The notes under the pieces were generated by a model, which had not been told where the DNA came from, ran no database searches, and saw nothing but the letters and a program-made list of their open reading frames with translations. A stretch of 64,000 bases of DNA from Solidesulfovibrio alcoholivorans DSM 5433 (GTDB lineage: Bacteria > Desulfobacterota > Desulfovibrionia > Desulfovibrionales > Desulfovibrionaceae). Made by a program: the position numbers and the translations under genes. Where the stretch lies: positions 372,001 through 436,000 of the forward strand of contig NZ_JNJA01000004.1 in assembly GCF_000702665.1 (NCBI RefSeq), written 5' to 3'. Within the stretch, counting starts at the first letter, position 1. Each line of letters begins with the position of its first letter. Positions 7,593 to 21,941 of the stretch are shown in pieces.

Positions 7593-9282
7593 CGCCGACG
7601 CCCGCCGGGCCCGCCTGCTCGGTTTCGGTGAACAGTCCGTCAGCAAGAGCTATTACCCGGAGCTCAAGCGCCGGCTCGACGAGCTGGAGCGCTTTCGCTC
7701 CCTGCTCGACCAGACCGGGGAGGGCATTTTCCTGGTGGACGCCGTCACGGGCCGGATCACGGATGCGGCAGGCGCGGCCGGGGCGATGCTCGGCAGGCGG
7801 CGTGAAGAGCTCGTCGGGCGGTTTTTCGCCGACCTGTGGCCGGCGGAGGCCGTGGAACACCTGCGCGGGCTTTTTTCCGGCGATTTCGCGGCCGGACGCA
7901 TGGAAACGACCCTGCCTCGCCCGGGCAACCGGGGAGGGGGGTTGTCCGTGGAAATCACGTTCCGCCTGGCCAACGGCGATGACGGCTCCATCGCCGTCAT
8001 CGTGGCCCGGGATGTGACCGAGCGCAAGAAAAACGAACTGGCGCTCAAGAGGGCCGAAGAGAAATACCGCAGCATCGTGGAAAACGCCGCCGAAGGCATT
8101 TTCCAGACGTCCACCGATGGGCGCATGCTCAGCGCCAACCCGGCCATGGCCTCCATTCTTGGCTACGCATCGGCGCACGACCTCATGCGCCACATCAAGA
8201 ATATCATCGACGACGTGGTGGCCAGGGAAGAGGCCCGCCAACGCATCCGGTCCGAGCTCGTGCGCTACGACGAGATCAAAAACCTCGAGATCGAACTGCG
8301 CACCAAGTCCGGCGGGCAGATATGGGGGCTTGTCAACGCACGGCGCATCCGCGACGCCGTCGGTGATTCCGACCGTTACGACGGTTCGTTGCAGGATGTC
8401 ACGGCACGCAAGAAGGCGGAACAGACCCTGCAACGCTACCAGGACGAACTTGAACAGCGGGTGGCCGAGCGTACGGCCGAACTCACCCGGGCCAACGAAC
8501 GCCTCACCCACGAGGTGACCATCCGCAAACGGGCCGAAGAGGCGGCAGAGGCCGCCAACCGGGCCAAATCCGATTTCTTGTCCATGGTGTCCCACGAGAT
8601 CCGCACGCCGCTGACCTCGGTGCTGGGATTCGCGGTCATCATCGAGAAACGTCTGGATGCGCTGTTCGAAAAGCTCCTCGACGACGATCCGCGCCGGCGG
8701 CGGCAGGCCGCGCAGGTCATGGACAACCTGCGCATCATCGTCTCCGAGGGCGAACGCCTCAAGCACCTCATCAACGACGTGCTGGATCTTGCCAAGCTCG
8801 AGGCGGGCAAGATGGAATTCAAGCGCGAGCGCGTGGACCCTTCCGAAGTGGTGCGCCGGGTCATGTCCGCCTCCGCTGGCCTGCTCGCCGCCAGCAAGGA
8901 TGTCGCCCTCAAGACCTGCATCGAAGGCCGCCTGCCCGAAGTCATGGGCGACCGCGACCGCATCATCCAGGTGCTGGTCAACCTCGTCTCCAACGCGCTC
9001 AAGTTCACGGAGCGCGGTTCCGTCACCTGCCGGGCCCGTGCCGACGGACATTACGTGGTGATCGAGGTGACGGACACGGGCATCGGTATTCCCGATACCG
9101 AACAGCACAAGGTCTTTGAAAAATTCAACCAGATCGGTGCGACGCTGACCAACAAGCCCAAAGGCACGGGACTGGGGCTTACCATCTGCAAACATATCGT
9201 GGAGTCACACGGCGGTCGCATTTTCTTCGTATCAAAGCCCGCAGCGGGAAGCACCTTTACGTTCACCCTGCCGATTGCCTAA
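7564..9282 (+). CDS. Cytoplasmic PAS-PAS sensor histidine kinase
   Basis: 572 residues with no membrane helix. Two PAS domains (about 45-150 and 160-275) are followed by a coiled coil (RVAERTAELTRANERL), a HisKA domain with SHEIRTPLTSVLGF (phospho-acceptor His about residue 344) and a HATPase with N box NLVSNALKFTE and DTGIGI. The start lies inside the alcohol dehydrogenase gene, suggesting coupled translation. No response regulator is adjacent, so the partner is unknown. PAS domains suggest redox or ligand sensing in the cytosol. Confidence 0.9.
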   Translation: MNKPGDPAPDADARRARLLGFGEQSVSKSYYPELKRRLDELERFRSLLDQTGEGIFLVDAVTGRITDAAGAAGAMLGRRREELVGRFFADLWPAEAVEHLRGLFSGDFAAGRMETTLPRPGNRGGGLSVEITFRLANGDDGSIAVIVARDVTERKKNELALKRAEEKYRSIVENAAEGIFQTSTDGRMLSANPAMASILGYASAHDLMRHIKNIIDDVVAREEARQRIRSELVRYDEIKNLEIELRTKSGGQIWGLVNARRIRDAVGDSDRYDGSLQDVTARKKAEQTLQRYQDELEQRVAERTAELTRANERLTHEVTIRKRAEEAAEAANRAKSDFLSMVSHEIRTPLTSVLGFAVIIEKRLDALFEKLLDDDPRRRRQAAQVMDNLRIIVSEGERLKHLINDVLDLAKLEAGKMEFKRERVDPSEVVRRVMSASAGLLAASKDVALKTCIEGRLPEVMGDRDRIIQVLVNLVSNALKFTERGSVTCRARADGHYVVIEVTDTGIGIPDTEQHKVFEKFNQIGATLTNKPKGTGLGLTICKHIVESHGGRIFFVSKPAAGSTFTFTLPIA

Positions 9283-9358
9283 CGTCGCCCGTTACGGTAT
9301 GTCCCCGCCCCGGCGTCGGTGTTACTCCGCGTCGGCAACGTTTTTTGAAGGAACCCCC

Positions 9359-11200
<1,842 letters not shown>

Positions 11201-11232
11201 GCGTCGGCTGGGCCTCTTGGAAAGGAATTGCG

Positions 11233-11259
11233 AAGCCCGGGGCGACCCGGGCTTTTTTT
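11233..11259 (+). terminator. Rho-independent terminator of typA
   Basis: A 9-bp perfect stem AAGCCCGGG/CCCGGGCTT (11233-11241, 11246-11254) with loop GCGA is followed by a T run, 33 bp after the typA stop. Confidence 0.92.
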
Positions 11260-14765
<3,506 letters not shown>

Positions 14766-14800
14766 AATCAAGGCACTGCCCAAACGTCAATCTTTCAGAT

Positions 14801-14818
14801 GCGGCGCTTCGACGCCGC
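14801..14818. terminator. Hairpin between convergent tgt and nitroreductase genes
   Basis: A 6-bp perfect stem GCGGCG/CGCCGC around a CTTCGA loop lies 36 bp after the tgt stop. There is no clear T run, so terminator function is only likely from position. Confidence 0.35.
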
Positions 14819-14856
14819 CCGACATTCCCGCATCGCTACCGCTCCACCCATTTCTT

Positions 14857-14921
14857 CGAGGGGTTCCGGGGGGCATCATGCCCCCCGGCCGCCGGAGGCA
14901 TCTTCTTTTCCCCCTCTCTCC
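14857..14921 (+). repeat. Dispersed intergenic palindromic repeat, copy A
   Basis: The copy has an 11-bp perfect palindrome with a 1-nt centre, CCGGGGGGCAT (14866-14876) and ATGCCCCCCGG (14878-14888). The conserved tail GCCGCCGGAGGCATCTTCTT and a pyrimidine run follow. The same unit recurs at 21766-21840, 63010-63060 (inverted) and 63310-63362. Confidence 0.85.
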
Positions 14922-14929
14922 CACCCCCC

Positions 14930-15751
14930 CTAAAAAAACGTCACAGGCGGCATATCGCGAGGCGGGATGGCCAGGGGGCGCGCGGCGCGGCGGCCGAGCA
15001 GCAAGGCGGCGTAGCCCTTGTGCCCTTCCGGGACGCCGAGCAGCGTTCCCAGCGGCGGATGGGCGTCCAGGGCGAAAACGAGGTAGCCGCACCAGCAGGC
15101 TCCGTAGCCGGCGGCCGCGGCGACGATTTCCAGCCACGCGCCGGCGATGGCGGCGTCGAGAGCGGGTGTGATGCCCGTATCCGGCGCATGCACGACGGCC
15201 ACGTGGGGCGCGCCGCGGAAGATGACATCCTTGCCCTTGGCGGCAGCACGGGCCGCGCCGCCAAGGTGCAGTTCCGCGGCGCGGGCGCTTTTCGCCGCGA
15301 CTTCCATCTCCATCCAGTCGAGCACGCCCTGGCGCGCCACGTCCATGCGCGCCGGCCCGTCCACGATCACGTAGCCGACCTGGCGGGCGTTGTGCCCGGT
15401 GGGCGCATGGCGCACGGCCTCGACGAGGCGCAGGAGCTCTTCGCGGGGTACGGACGTGGGGTCGAAGGTGCGGCAGGAACGCCGGCTCCTGAGCAGATGC
15501 CGCACGGCGTCGAACTCCGGCAACCGCTTGCGGTCGATGGGCTCGAAGTCCTTTGCGGGCAGCAGCTCGTGGACAAAGGCTCCGGTCGGGCAGGCGATGA
15601 CGCAGTGGCCGCAGAGGATACAGTGGGCCTCGCGTCCGGCCAGGGGTTCGGGCCTTGCGCCCGGCTCGGCCTGGCGCACGAGGCTCGCCGGGCAGGCGGC
15701 CACGCACAGGCCGCAGCCGTTACAGGCGTCGCTTACGGTGAAAAGGGACAT
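14930..15751 (-). CDS. Ferredoxin-nitroreductase fusion protein
   Basis: 273 residues. The N-terminal part has two [4Fe-4S] motifs, CNGCGLCVAACP (about 10-21) and CILCGHCVIACP (about 44-55). A nitroreductase-like flavin domain follows (about 85-270, with RRSCRTF near its start and APTGHNARQ). Such fusions are common in anaerobes and probably pass electrons from a bound cluster to FMN for reduction of quinones or nitro compounds; the substrate is unknown. The ATG at 15751 shares a base with the stop of the upstream glycosyltransferase-like gene (TAATG), so the two are one operon. Confidence 0.88.
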   Translation of the reverse strand: MSLFTVSDACNGCGLCVAACPASLVRQAEPGARPEPLAGREAHCILCGHCVIACPTGAFVHELLPAKDFEPIDRKRLPEFDAVRHLLRSRRSCRTFDPTSVPREELLRLVEAVRHAPTGHNARQVGYVIVDGPARMDVARQGVLDWMEMEVAAKSARAAELHLGGAARAAAKGKDVIFRGAPHVAVVHAPDTGITPALDAAIAGAWLEIVAAAAGYGACWCGYLVFALDAHPPLGTLLGVPEGHKGYAALLLGRRAARPLAIPPRDMPPVTFF

Positions 15752-16682
15752 TACGCATTATCCTTTGCGGCGGGCCTGCCTCCGAAGCGGGCGTTGAGTA
15801 CGGCGAGCGCCTGCCGCTCCCGTTCCACATACAGTTCCGGGGCGAAAAGCGCCTTGTGCCCCCCGACGACGTGGCGCAGGCAGGGAGCGAGAGGTACGTG
15901 GCCGAAGCTGTGGCCCAGGCGCGCCATGTCCCCGAACCAGGCCACGCCGATGTCCAGGACCCCTTGTCCGGTCTCGGGATTGCCGACGTCGACGTAGGCC
16001 CCGATGGGCCGGGCCGGACCGTTCGGGCAGGTGTCCGCGCGCACCTTGGCCATGTTCAGGAGGCAACAGTATTCGTTGAGCCGGCATTCCGGCAGGGGCC
16101 AGGGGTGTTCGAGCAGCTCCCGCGTCGGCTCCTCGGTGTAACGCCGTCGATAGATGGCCGGATCGAGCGTATCATACAACCCGCGCAGTGTCTCGAAATC
16201 GGGCCGGTATTCCCGGTAGCGCCCGGGGCCGCAGTGCCCCAGGTATTTGGCCGGGCACAGCCAGCACTGGCCGATCTCGCCCACGCCGGAATACGCGCCG
16301 AGCGCTCCCAGCAGCAGGCCCACGGCGTCGCCGATGAACTCACAGTCGTTGTGGACGAGCAGCAGGTAGTTCTTCTCCGTGCGCTCGAACGCGTACTGTA
16401 GCGCAGGCTGTGCCGGTAGCCCGCATCGCCCAGGCGCGCGGCATCCACGGGATAGCGCCAGTTCATGTGTTGCGGCTTGAAATGGACGAGGCGGTCGCCG
16501 AGCAGTTGCCGGATGTCGGCGTGGGCGAAGAGCGTGTTGACCACGTCCGGCTCTTCGATGAAGTAGACCTTGTCGATGAACCGACCGCTGTGCTCAAGGA
16601 GGGAAAGCAGGGTCAGGGCCGTCTGCGCCGGTTTGCCGAAGACGTTGATCGCCACATCGACGATGCGTGTTTTCTGGGCCAT
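15751..16682 (-). pseudogene. Glycosyltransferase-like gene with internal frameshift
   Basis: From the ATG at 16682 the product reads MAQKTRIVDVAINVFGKP as far as GYRHSLRY. The homologous continuation, AFERTEKNYLLLVHNDCEFIGDAV, lies in another frame, which stays open to the stop at 15753-15751. The break is at about 16392-16400, where TAC is repeated (TACAGTAC). A net change of -1 or +2 nt would account for it. HND in the second half resembles the DxD metal motif of GT-A glycosyltransferases, and several Cys follow (GQCWLC, HCGPG). Intact it would be about 310 residues. A real mutation, programmed shift and sequencing error cannot be separated here. It overlaps the nitroreductase start downstream. 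Confidence 0.7.
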
Positions 16683-16769
16683 GCGTCGCCTTGAAGTCGC
16701 CGCCGGCAATGGCCGGCCTCCCCGAATTCCGCGTCCTCGAAATGCTGCAACGGGAGGTTGGGGCCGGCC

Positions 16770-17087
16770 TTAAGCCTGGCCGCTGCCCGCGTGCTCCCCT
16801 TCCTTGGCGTGGCTCACGGCCTGCTGGGTACGGGAGGCTTCCAGGCGTTTGACGAAGGCGTCGCGGCATTCGTAGCTGCAAAAGGCGTAGACCCTGTCGC
16901 CGTCGCGCACGCGGATGTCGGCGTCGGCCGGCACATAGGTGCCGCACACGGGGTCCTTGACCATCTCGCCGGTGGCGGCCATGCGCTTTTTGGATTCGGC
17001 TTCCTGGTCCTTCTTGCGGCCACGGTCGCCGATGAAAAGCTTGTATAAAATGAAGCCTGCAACGATCAATATGAGCCAGCGGTACAT
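16770..17087 (-). CDS. Membrane-anchored YHS/TRASH-like metal-binding protein
   Basis: 105 residues. The N-terminus is one transmembrane helix (MYRWLILIVAGFILYKLFIG), followed by a basic linker and a YHS-like domain: KDPVCGTYVP about residue 45, then YAFCSYECRDAFVKR. The conserved CG and FCSxxC cysteines form a small metal-binding module found in metal sensors and P-type ATPase accessories. The protein is probably tethered facing the cytoplasm. The spaces to the neighbours (about 30-90 bp) allow one operon with folK upstream. Precise function unknown. Confidence 0.8.
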   Translation of the reverse strand: MYRWLILIVAGFILYKLFIGDRGRKKDQEAESKKRMAATGEMVKDPVCGTYVPADADIRVRDGDRVYAFCSYECRDAFVKRLEASRTQQAVSHAKEGEHAGSGQA

Positions 17088-17118
17088 GAACGCTCCTTCT
17101 CAGCCCTGACGGGGCCTG

Positions 17119-17649
17119 TCAGTCGCATGTTTTTAGGCTATTTCCGAAGATTTTGAAAGGGATTTTCGAAAGGGCCTCGGCCACGTCGCCGCCCTTCCCG
17201 TCCGGGATGGCCGTGTGCGGCGCGATGTCGGCCAGGGGCACCAGGACGAAGGCGCGCTCACGCAGGCGCGGATGCGGCACGACGAGATCCGGTGCGTCGT
17301 CGATGCGGCGATCCCCGTAGAGCAGGATGTCGAGGTCGAGGGTGCGCGGGCCGAAGCGACGCGGGCCGCGCACGCGGCCAAGGTCCGCCTCGATGGCGAG
17401 CAACGTTTCGAGGAGTTGCCCGGGCGACCAGCTTTCGTCCAGCTCCAGGGCAAGTACCTGGTTTAAGTAGCGCGGCTGGTCCGCATCGCCCCAGGGCTCG
17501 GTCTCGTAGACCGGGCTTATCGCGACGAGCCGCGCCCCCGAAAGTGCGCCAAGGCGCTCGCGGGCGGCGCGAAGCGCAGCTTCACGGTCCCCGAGGTTGG
17601 ACCCGAGGCCAAGGTAGGCCGTGGTTGCGGCTTGCCGGCGATGCGAAAT
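17119..17649 (-). CDS. folK: HPPK (folate biosynthesis), apparent AUU start
   Basis: HPPK pyrophosphorylates 6-hydroxymethyl-7,8-dihydropterin in folate synthesis. Family landmarks are AYLGLGSNLGDR at the N-terminus, SPVYETEPWG, QPRYLNQV and FGPRTLDLDILLYGD (catalytic aspartates), ending at 17119. No ATG, GTG or TTG lies in frame ahead of the conserved AYLGLGSN. The only initiator with a ribosome site is ATT at 17649-17647, preceded by GGGAGGAAG at 7-nt spacing. That gives 176 residues, close to the family's 160-170. A TTG at 17403 would delete half of the enzyme. Low-efficiency AUU initiation would make FolK levels sensitive to IF3, which is inference. Confidence 0.85.
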   Translation of the reverse strand: MSHRRQAATTAYLGLGSNLGDREAALRAARERLGALSGARLVAISPVYETEPWGDADQPRYLNQVLALELDESWSPGQLLETLLAIEADLGRVRGPRRFGPRTLDLDILLYGDRRIDDAPDLVVPHPRLRERAFVLVPLADIAPHTAIPDGKGGDVAEALSKIPFKIFGNSLKTCD

Positions 17650-17792
17650 GACGCTTCCTCCCTGCGGACGTCGCGGGGCCGAAACTAGCGGCGGGAAAAT
17701 CCCCCTGTCAAGGGATGCGCCGCGGCGTGATCCGGGAGAGGACGGCGTTGAAGCCCGGGAGAAATCGTGTCACTGTCGCTGCCGCGCACACC

Positions 17793-18743
17793 ATGAGCAC
17801 CGAAAAAACCTCCCCCCCCTCTCCTCCGACCCATGCCTGGGTGGAGAGTTACCTGACGCACCTGACCGTGGACAAGGGGCTCTCCGAGCATTCCATCGAG
17901 GCCTATGCTCAGGATATCACAGGTTTTTTAATTTTTTTAAACAGTCATGACGCGCGCCTCGAAAGCGTCACCGACGATACGCTCTTCCTCTACCTCGTCC
18001 ACCTGCGCTCGCGGGGGCTGGCCAGCCGTTCCCTGGCGCGCCACCTCTCCGCCCTGCGCGGTTTTTTCGCCTTTGCCGCGGACGAATCCTGGCTACCCGC
18101 GTCGCCGGCGGCGCTGATCGAGAACCCGAAACTGCCGCGCCTGCTGCCCGACGTGCTTTCCCGCGAACAGGTCGAAAAGCTGCTCGCCGCGCCGGACACG
18201 GACACGCCGCTGGGCTACCGCGACCGGACCATGCTGGAACTGCTCTACGCCGCCGGGCTGCGCGTCTCGGAACTCGTCGGGTTGACCCTTGGCGATTTCG
18301 ACGCCCAGGCCGGCCTGCTCCGGGTCTTCGGCAAGGGAGCCAAGGAACGCCTCACCCCCATCCACGCCCTGGCCCGGGATTTTCTCTCCACCTACCTGCA
18401 GTCCGTGCGCGGCGCGTTCCATCCGCGCGAACAGTTCATTTTCCTCAATCGTTCCGGCAAGGGACTGACGCGCCAGGCCGTGTGGAAAGGCATCAAGCGC
18501 CACGCCACGGCCGCCGGCATCCCGGAGCGCATCTCGCCCCACAGCCTGCGTCACTCCTTCGCCACGCACCTGCTCGAAGGCGGGGCCGACCTGCGCACGG
18601 TGCAGATGCTGCTCGGCCACGCCGACATCAGCGCCACGGAGATCTATACCCATGTGCAGGCGGCCCGGCTCGTAGCCGTGCACCGCGCCCACCATCCCCG
18701 CTCCGCGCCGTCCAAGCCGGCGGACGAGGACGAAGGTTTGTGA
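17793..18743 (+). CDS. xerD: Tyrosine recombinase XerC/XerD
   Basis: 316 residues. It has an N-terminal SAM-like DNA-binding domain (about 10-95) and a catalytic domain with the Arg of GLRVSELVGLTL, the Lys of GKGAKERLTPI, HSLRHSFATHLLEGG, LGHADISATEIYTHV and its catalytic Tyr. It resolves chromosome dimers at dif with its partner in the division septum. ATG at 17793 is chosen because the protein then starts just ahead of the conserved WVESYLTHLTVDKGLSEHSI block; an in-frame ATG at 17715 adds 26 unconserved residues. XerC and XerD cannot be told apart by eye. Confidence 0.92.
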   Translation: MSTEKTSPPSPPTHAWVESYLTHLTVDKGLSEHSIEAYAQDITGFLIFLNSHDARLESVTDDTLFLYLVHLRSRGLASRSLARHLSALRGFFAFAADESWLPASPAALIENPKLPRLLPDVLSREQVEKLLAAPDTDTPLGYRDRTMLELLYAAGLRVSELVGLTLGDFDAQAGLLRVFGKGAKERLTPIHALARDFLSTYLQSVRGAFHPREQFIFLNRSGKGLTRQAVWKGIKRHATAAGIPERISPHSLRHSFATHLLEGGADLRTVQMLLGHADISATEIYTHVQAARLVAVHRAHHPRSAPSKPADEDEGL

Positions 18744-18914
18744 GGCGGGGGATGAAGCATGCCTCCGCCGGCCAGGACGGGCGGCGGCCCCTTCTGGACC
18801 TCCCGAAAGGGGATGCTGTTACGGCGTCTGCGCGCCTGTATTTCTTGCGATATTGTATCGTAACCATTTTGGTATACAGTGATTTTTGAATAAACATCAA
18901 GTGACGCTTTACTT

Positions 18915-21737
18915 ATGAGTTTTCCTCCGAAACCGCCCCTGCAAAAGGCCCCGGTCATCATCACCGGCCACGCCAACGCCGATTTCGACTGCCTGGCCGC
19001 CATCATCGCCGCGGGCAAACTCTATCCCGGCGCAACGCTCATCTTTCCCGGCAGCCAGGAAAAAAATCTGCGCCATTTCTTCATCCAAAGCGCGACGTAT
19101 TTGTTCAACTTCAAAAACTTCAAGGACATCGACCCGGAAAGCGTCCGGACCCTGGTCCTGGTGGATACGCGTCAGCGTTCCCGCGTGCCGCATATCGAAC
19201 AGGTCTTCGCCAACCCCGGACTCGTCATCCACTGCTACGACCACCACCCGGACACCGACGAGGACGTCGCGGCGGCGACGAGCGTGGTCAAGCCCTGGGG
19301 CTCGACCACGGCCATCCTCATGGAACGCATAATGGCCGAGGACCTGCCCCTGTCCACGGACGAGGCCACGATCCTCGGGCTCGGCATCTACGAGGACACG
19401 GGCTCGTTCACTTTTGCCTCCACCACCGAGCACGACCTGGCCGCCGCGGCCTGGCTGCGCTCGCGGGGCATGGACGTCGGGGTCATCGCCGATCTCATGA
19501 CACGGGAACTGTCCTCGGAACAGATCACCATCATGAGCCAGCTCATCGAGTCGGCGCAGACCCATGACGTAAACGGCGTGGAAGTGGTCATCGCCGAAGC
19601 CACGAGCGACCAGTACGTGGGCGACTTCGCCCTGCTCGTGCACAAGTTCCTGGACATGGAGAACCTGCGCGTGCTGTTCGCCATCGGGCTCATGAACGAC
19701 CGCGTGCACCTGGTCGCCCGCTCGCGCACGCCGGATGTGGACGTGGGCAAGATCTGCGCTTCGCTCGGCGGCGGCGGTCACCCCTACGCCGCCTCGGCCT
19801 CGATAAAAAACCGCACGCTCACGCAGGTGCGTGAAGAGCTCTTCGGCCTGCTCTATTCCCAGGTCAATCCGCAAATTCTCGTGCGCCAGCTCATGAGCAA
19901 GCCGGCGGTGTCCATCGAGGACACCGCCTCCATGCGCCGCGCCGAGGAGATCATGACGCGCTACGGCTTAAAAGCCCTGCCCGTGGTCACGGGCAAGGGC
20001 CAGCGCCGTTGCGTGGGCGTCATCGAGCACGACATCATGGACAAGGCCATCAACCACGGCCTGGGCGATGTGCCCGTGTCCGAATACATGATCCGCGACC
20101 CGGCCGTGGTCACGCCGGAAACCGATCTTTATCCGGTGATGGAGATCATCCTGGGCCAGCGGCAACGGCTCGTGCCCGTGGTGGAAAACGGCCGGCTTTC
20201 GGGCGTGGTCACGCGCACGGATCTGGTGAACACCCTGGTCAAGGAGCCGGCGCGGATTCCCGAGTCGCTTCTGCCCGAGCGCAAGCGCGACCGCAACATT
20301 GGTGGCCTGTTGCGCGAGCGACTCCCTAAGGGACTGCTTGAACTTTTGAAAAAGGCCGGCACGCTCGGCCACGAACTGGGCTACGGCGTGTACGTGGTCG
20401 GCGGGTTCGTGCGCGACGTGCTGCTCAAGCACCCGAATTTCGATGTGGACCTCGTGGTCGAAGGCGACGGCATCGCCTTTGCCGCGGCCTTTTCCCAGGA
20501 ACTCGGCGGCCGCTACAAGGCCCATCCCAAGTTCAAGACCGCCGTTGTCGTGCTGCCGGACGGCCAGCGCGTGGACGTGGCCACGGCCCGGCTCGAATAC
20601 TACGAATACCCGGCCGCCCTGCCCACCGTGGAGCTTTCCTCCATCAAAATGGACCTCTACCGCCGGGATTTCACGGTCAACGCCCTGGCCGTGCACCTGT
20701 CGCCGGAGCGCTTCGGCGATCTGGTGGACTTTTTCGGCGCGCAGCGCGACATCAAGGACCGTGTGTTGCGCGTGCTGCATTCCTTGAGCTTCGTCGAGGA
20801 CCCCACGCGCATCGTGCGCGCCATCCGCTTCAGCGAGCGTTTCGGCTTCCGCATCGGCGGCCAGACCGACCGGCTGATCAAAAACGCCGTGCGCCACAAC
20901 TTCTTCCACAAGCTCTCGGGCAGCCGCGTCTTCCACGAACTGCGCCTGATCCTGGAGGAAAAAACGCCGCTCGCCTGCCTGCGGCGCATGCAGGAATACA
21001 AGCTCCTGGCCGCCATCCATCCCCTGCTCGCCCTGACCCCGGCCCGGGAGGCGGTGCTGATGGAGGTGGAAAACGTCATCAACTGGTACAGGCTCCTCTA
21101 CATCGACCCCGCGCCGCAAACCTGGCTCGTCTACTTCCTGGCCCTGTGCTCGGGCATGGACGCCCAGCAGTTCGGCATCATCGGCAAGCGGCTCAACTTC
21201 TCCAAGCGCACGGCCGAGGACATCTCGCGCCTGCGCGGGCAGATCCGCGATACGGCGCAGGGGCTTTTCAACTGGGAGTACCACAAGGGAGCGCTGTCGG
21301 AACTCTACTTCGTGCTCGAGCACCTGCCCGTGGAAGGCGCGCTGTTCCTCATGGCGCGCAATCCCCGGGAGCCGCTCCAGAAATACGTGTCGCTTTTTCT
21401 CACCACGCTGCGCAGCAAGCGCGTGGAGATTACGGGCAACGACCTCAAGGCGCTCGGCATCGAGCCCGGCCCCCGCTACACGGCCATCCTGCGCCAGGTC
21501 ACGGCCGCGGCCGTGGACGGGCATGCCGCGTGCAGGGCCGAGCAACTGGAGATGCTGCGCCGTCTGGCGCGGGGCGAATCCATTGAGCCGCTGCTTGCCG
21601 GCAAAGCAGGCGGGGCACGCTGTGCCCTGCCCGCGCCGCCTCCCGGCTCCGTCGTTGCCGAAGCGGATGTTTCGGAACTTGATCGGCCCGCAGATGCTGG
21701 ATCAAACGACATGTCTTCCAAGGATGTTAAAGAGTAA
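18915..21737 (+). CDS. cca: DHH-CBS-tRNA nucleotidyltransferase fusion
   Basis: 940 residues in three parts: a DHH/DHHA1 phosphoesterase (about 10-310; ANADFDCLAA, CYDHHPD, GGGGHPYAA), two CBS domains (about 320-440) and a class II nucleotidyltransferase (about 480-880; YVVGGFVRDVLL, FDVDLVVEGDG, RRDFTVNALA, RIVRAIRFSERF). This is the architecture of A-adding or CCA-adding enzymes in several deep-branching and deltaproteobacterial lineages. They repair tRNA 3' ends, and the DHH part may be a nuclease or nanoRNase. The start begins MSFPPKPPLQ without a strong ribosome site. The upstream 70 bp are notably AT-rich and likely hold its promoter. Confidence 0.9.
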   Translation: MSFPPKPPLQKAPVIITGHANADFDCLAAIIAAGKLYPGATLIFPGSQEKNLRHFFIQSATYLFNFKNFKDIDPESVRTLVLVDTRQRSRVPHIEQVFANPGLVIHCYDHHPDTDEDVAAATSVVKPWGSTTAILMERIMAEDLPLSTDEATILGLGIYEDTGSFTFASTTEHDLAAAAWLRSRGMDVGVIADLMTRELSSEQITIMSQLIESAQTHDVNGVEVVIAEATSDQYVGDFALLVHKFLDMENLRVLFAIGLMNDRVHLVARSRTPDVDVGKICASLGGGGHPYAASASIKNRTLTQVREELFGLLYSQVNPQILVRQLMSKPAVSIEDTASMRRAEEIMTRYGLKALPVVTGKGQRRCVGVIEHDIMDKAINHGLGDVPVSEYMIRDPAVVTPETDLYPVMEIILGQRQRLVPVVENGRLSGVVTRTDLVNTLVKEPARIPESLLPERKRDRNIGGLLRERLPKGLLELLKKAGTLGHELGYGVYVVGGFVRDVLLKHPNFDVDLVVEGDGIAFAAAFSQELGGRYKAHPKFKTAVVVLPDGQRVDVATARLEYYEYPAALPTVELSSIKMDLYRRDFTVNALAVHLSPERFGDLVDFFGAQRDIKDRVLRVLHSLSFVEDPTRIVRAIRFSERFGFRIGGQTDRLIKNAVRHNFFHKLSGSRVFHELRLILEEKTPLACLRRMQEYKLLAAIHPLLALTPAREAVLMEVENVINWYRLLYIDPAPQTWLVYFLALCSGMDAQQFGIIGKRLNFSKRTAEDISRLRGQIRDTAQGLFNWEYHKGALSELYFVLEHLPVEGALFLMARNPREPLQKYVSLFLTTLRSKRVEITGNDLKALGIEPGPRYTAILRQVTAAAVDGHAACRAEQLEMLRRLARGESIEPLLAGKAGGARCALPAPPPGSVVAEADVSELDRPADAGSNDMSSKDVKE

Positions 21738-21765
21738 CTTTAACTCAAAATTTCCCCTATCCCCC

Positions 21766-21840
21766 CTTCGGGGTGGTCCAGGAGGGGCCGAGGGCCCCTC
21801 CTGGCCGCCGGAGGCGTTCTTCTTCCTCTTTTCCCTCCCC
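21766..21840 (+). repeat. Dispersed intergenic palindromic repeat, copy B
   Basis: The palindrome is 11-bp CAGGAGGGGCC/GGCCCCTCCTG (21779-21789, 21793-21803) with loop GAG. It is followed by the family tail GCCGCCGGAGGCGTTCTTCTTC and a long pyrimidine run. The core arms differ from copy A but keep their pairing, while the tail is conserved. It lies between the tRNA nucleotidyltransferase and hisD genes. Confidence 0.8.
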
Positions 21841-21941
21841 CTTCCTCCCTCTCCCACATCTCGACATTCGGGCGGCTTGGGGCTACTCTTGCCGCGCTTT
21901 TCCGCTCACCCTCAGCAATGACGTCTTTAAGGATATTCCCT

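Noticed and set aside
17119..17403. folK as a short gene starting at TTG 17403
   Set aside because: It would lack the conserved N-terminal half of the enzyme, including the GLGSN motif, which is present in frame upstream.
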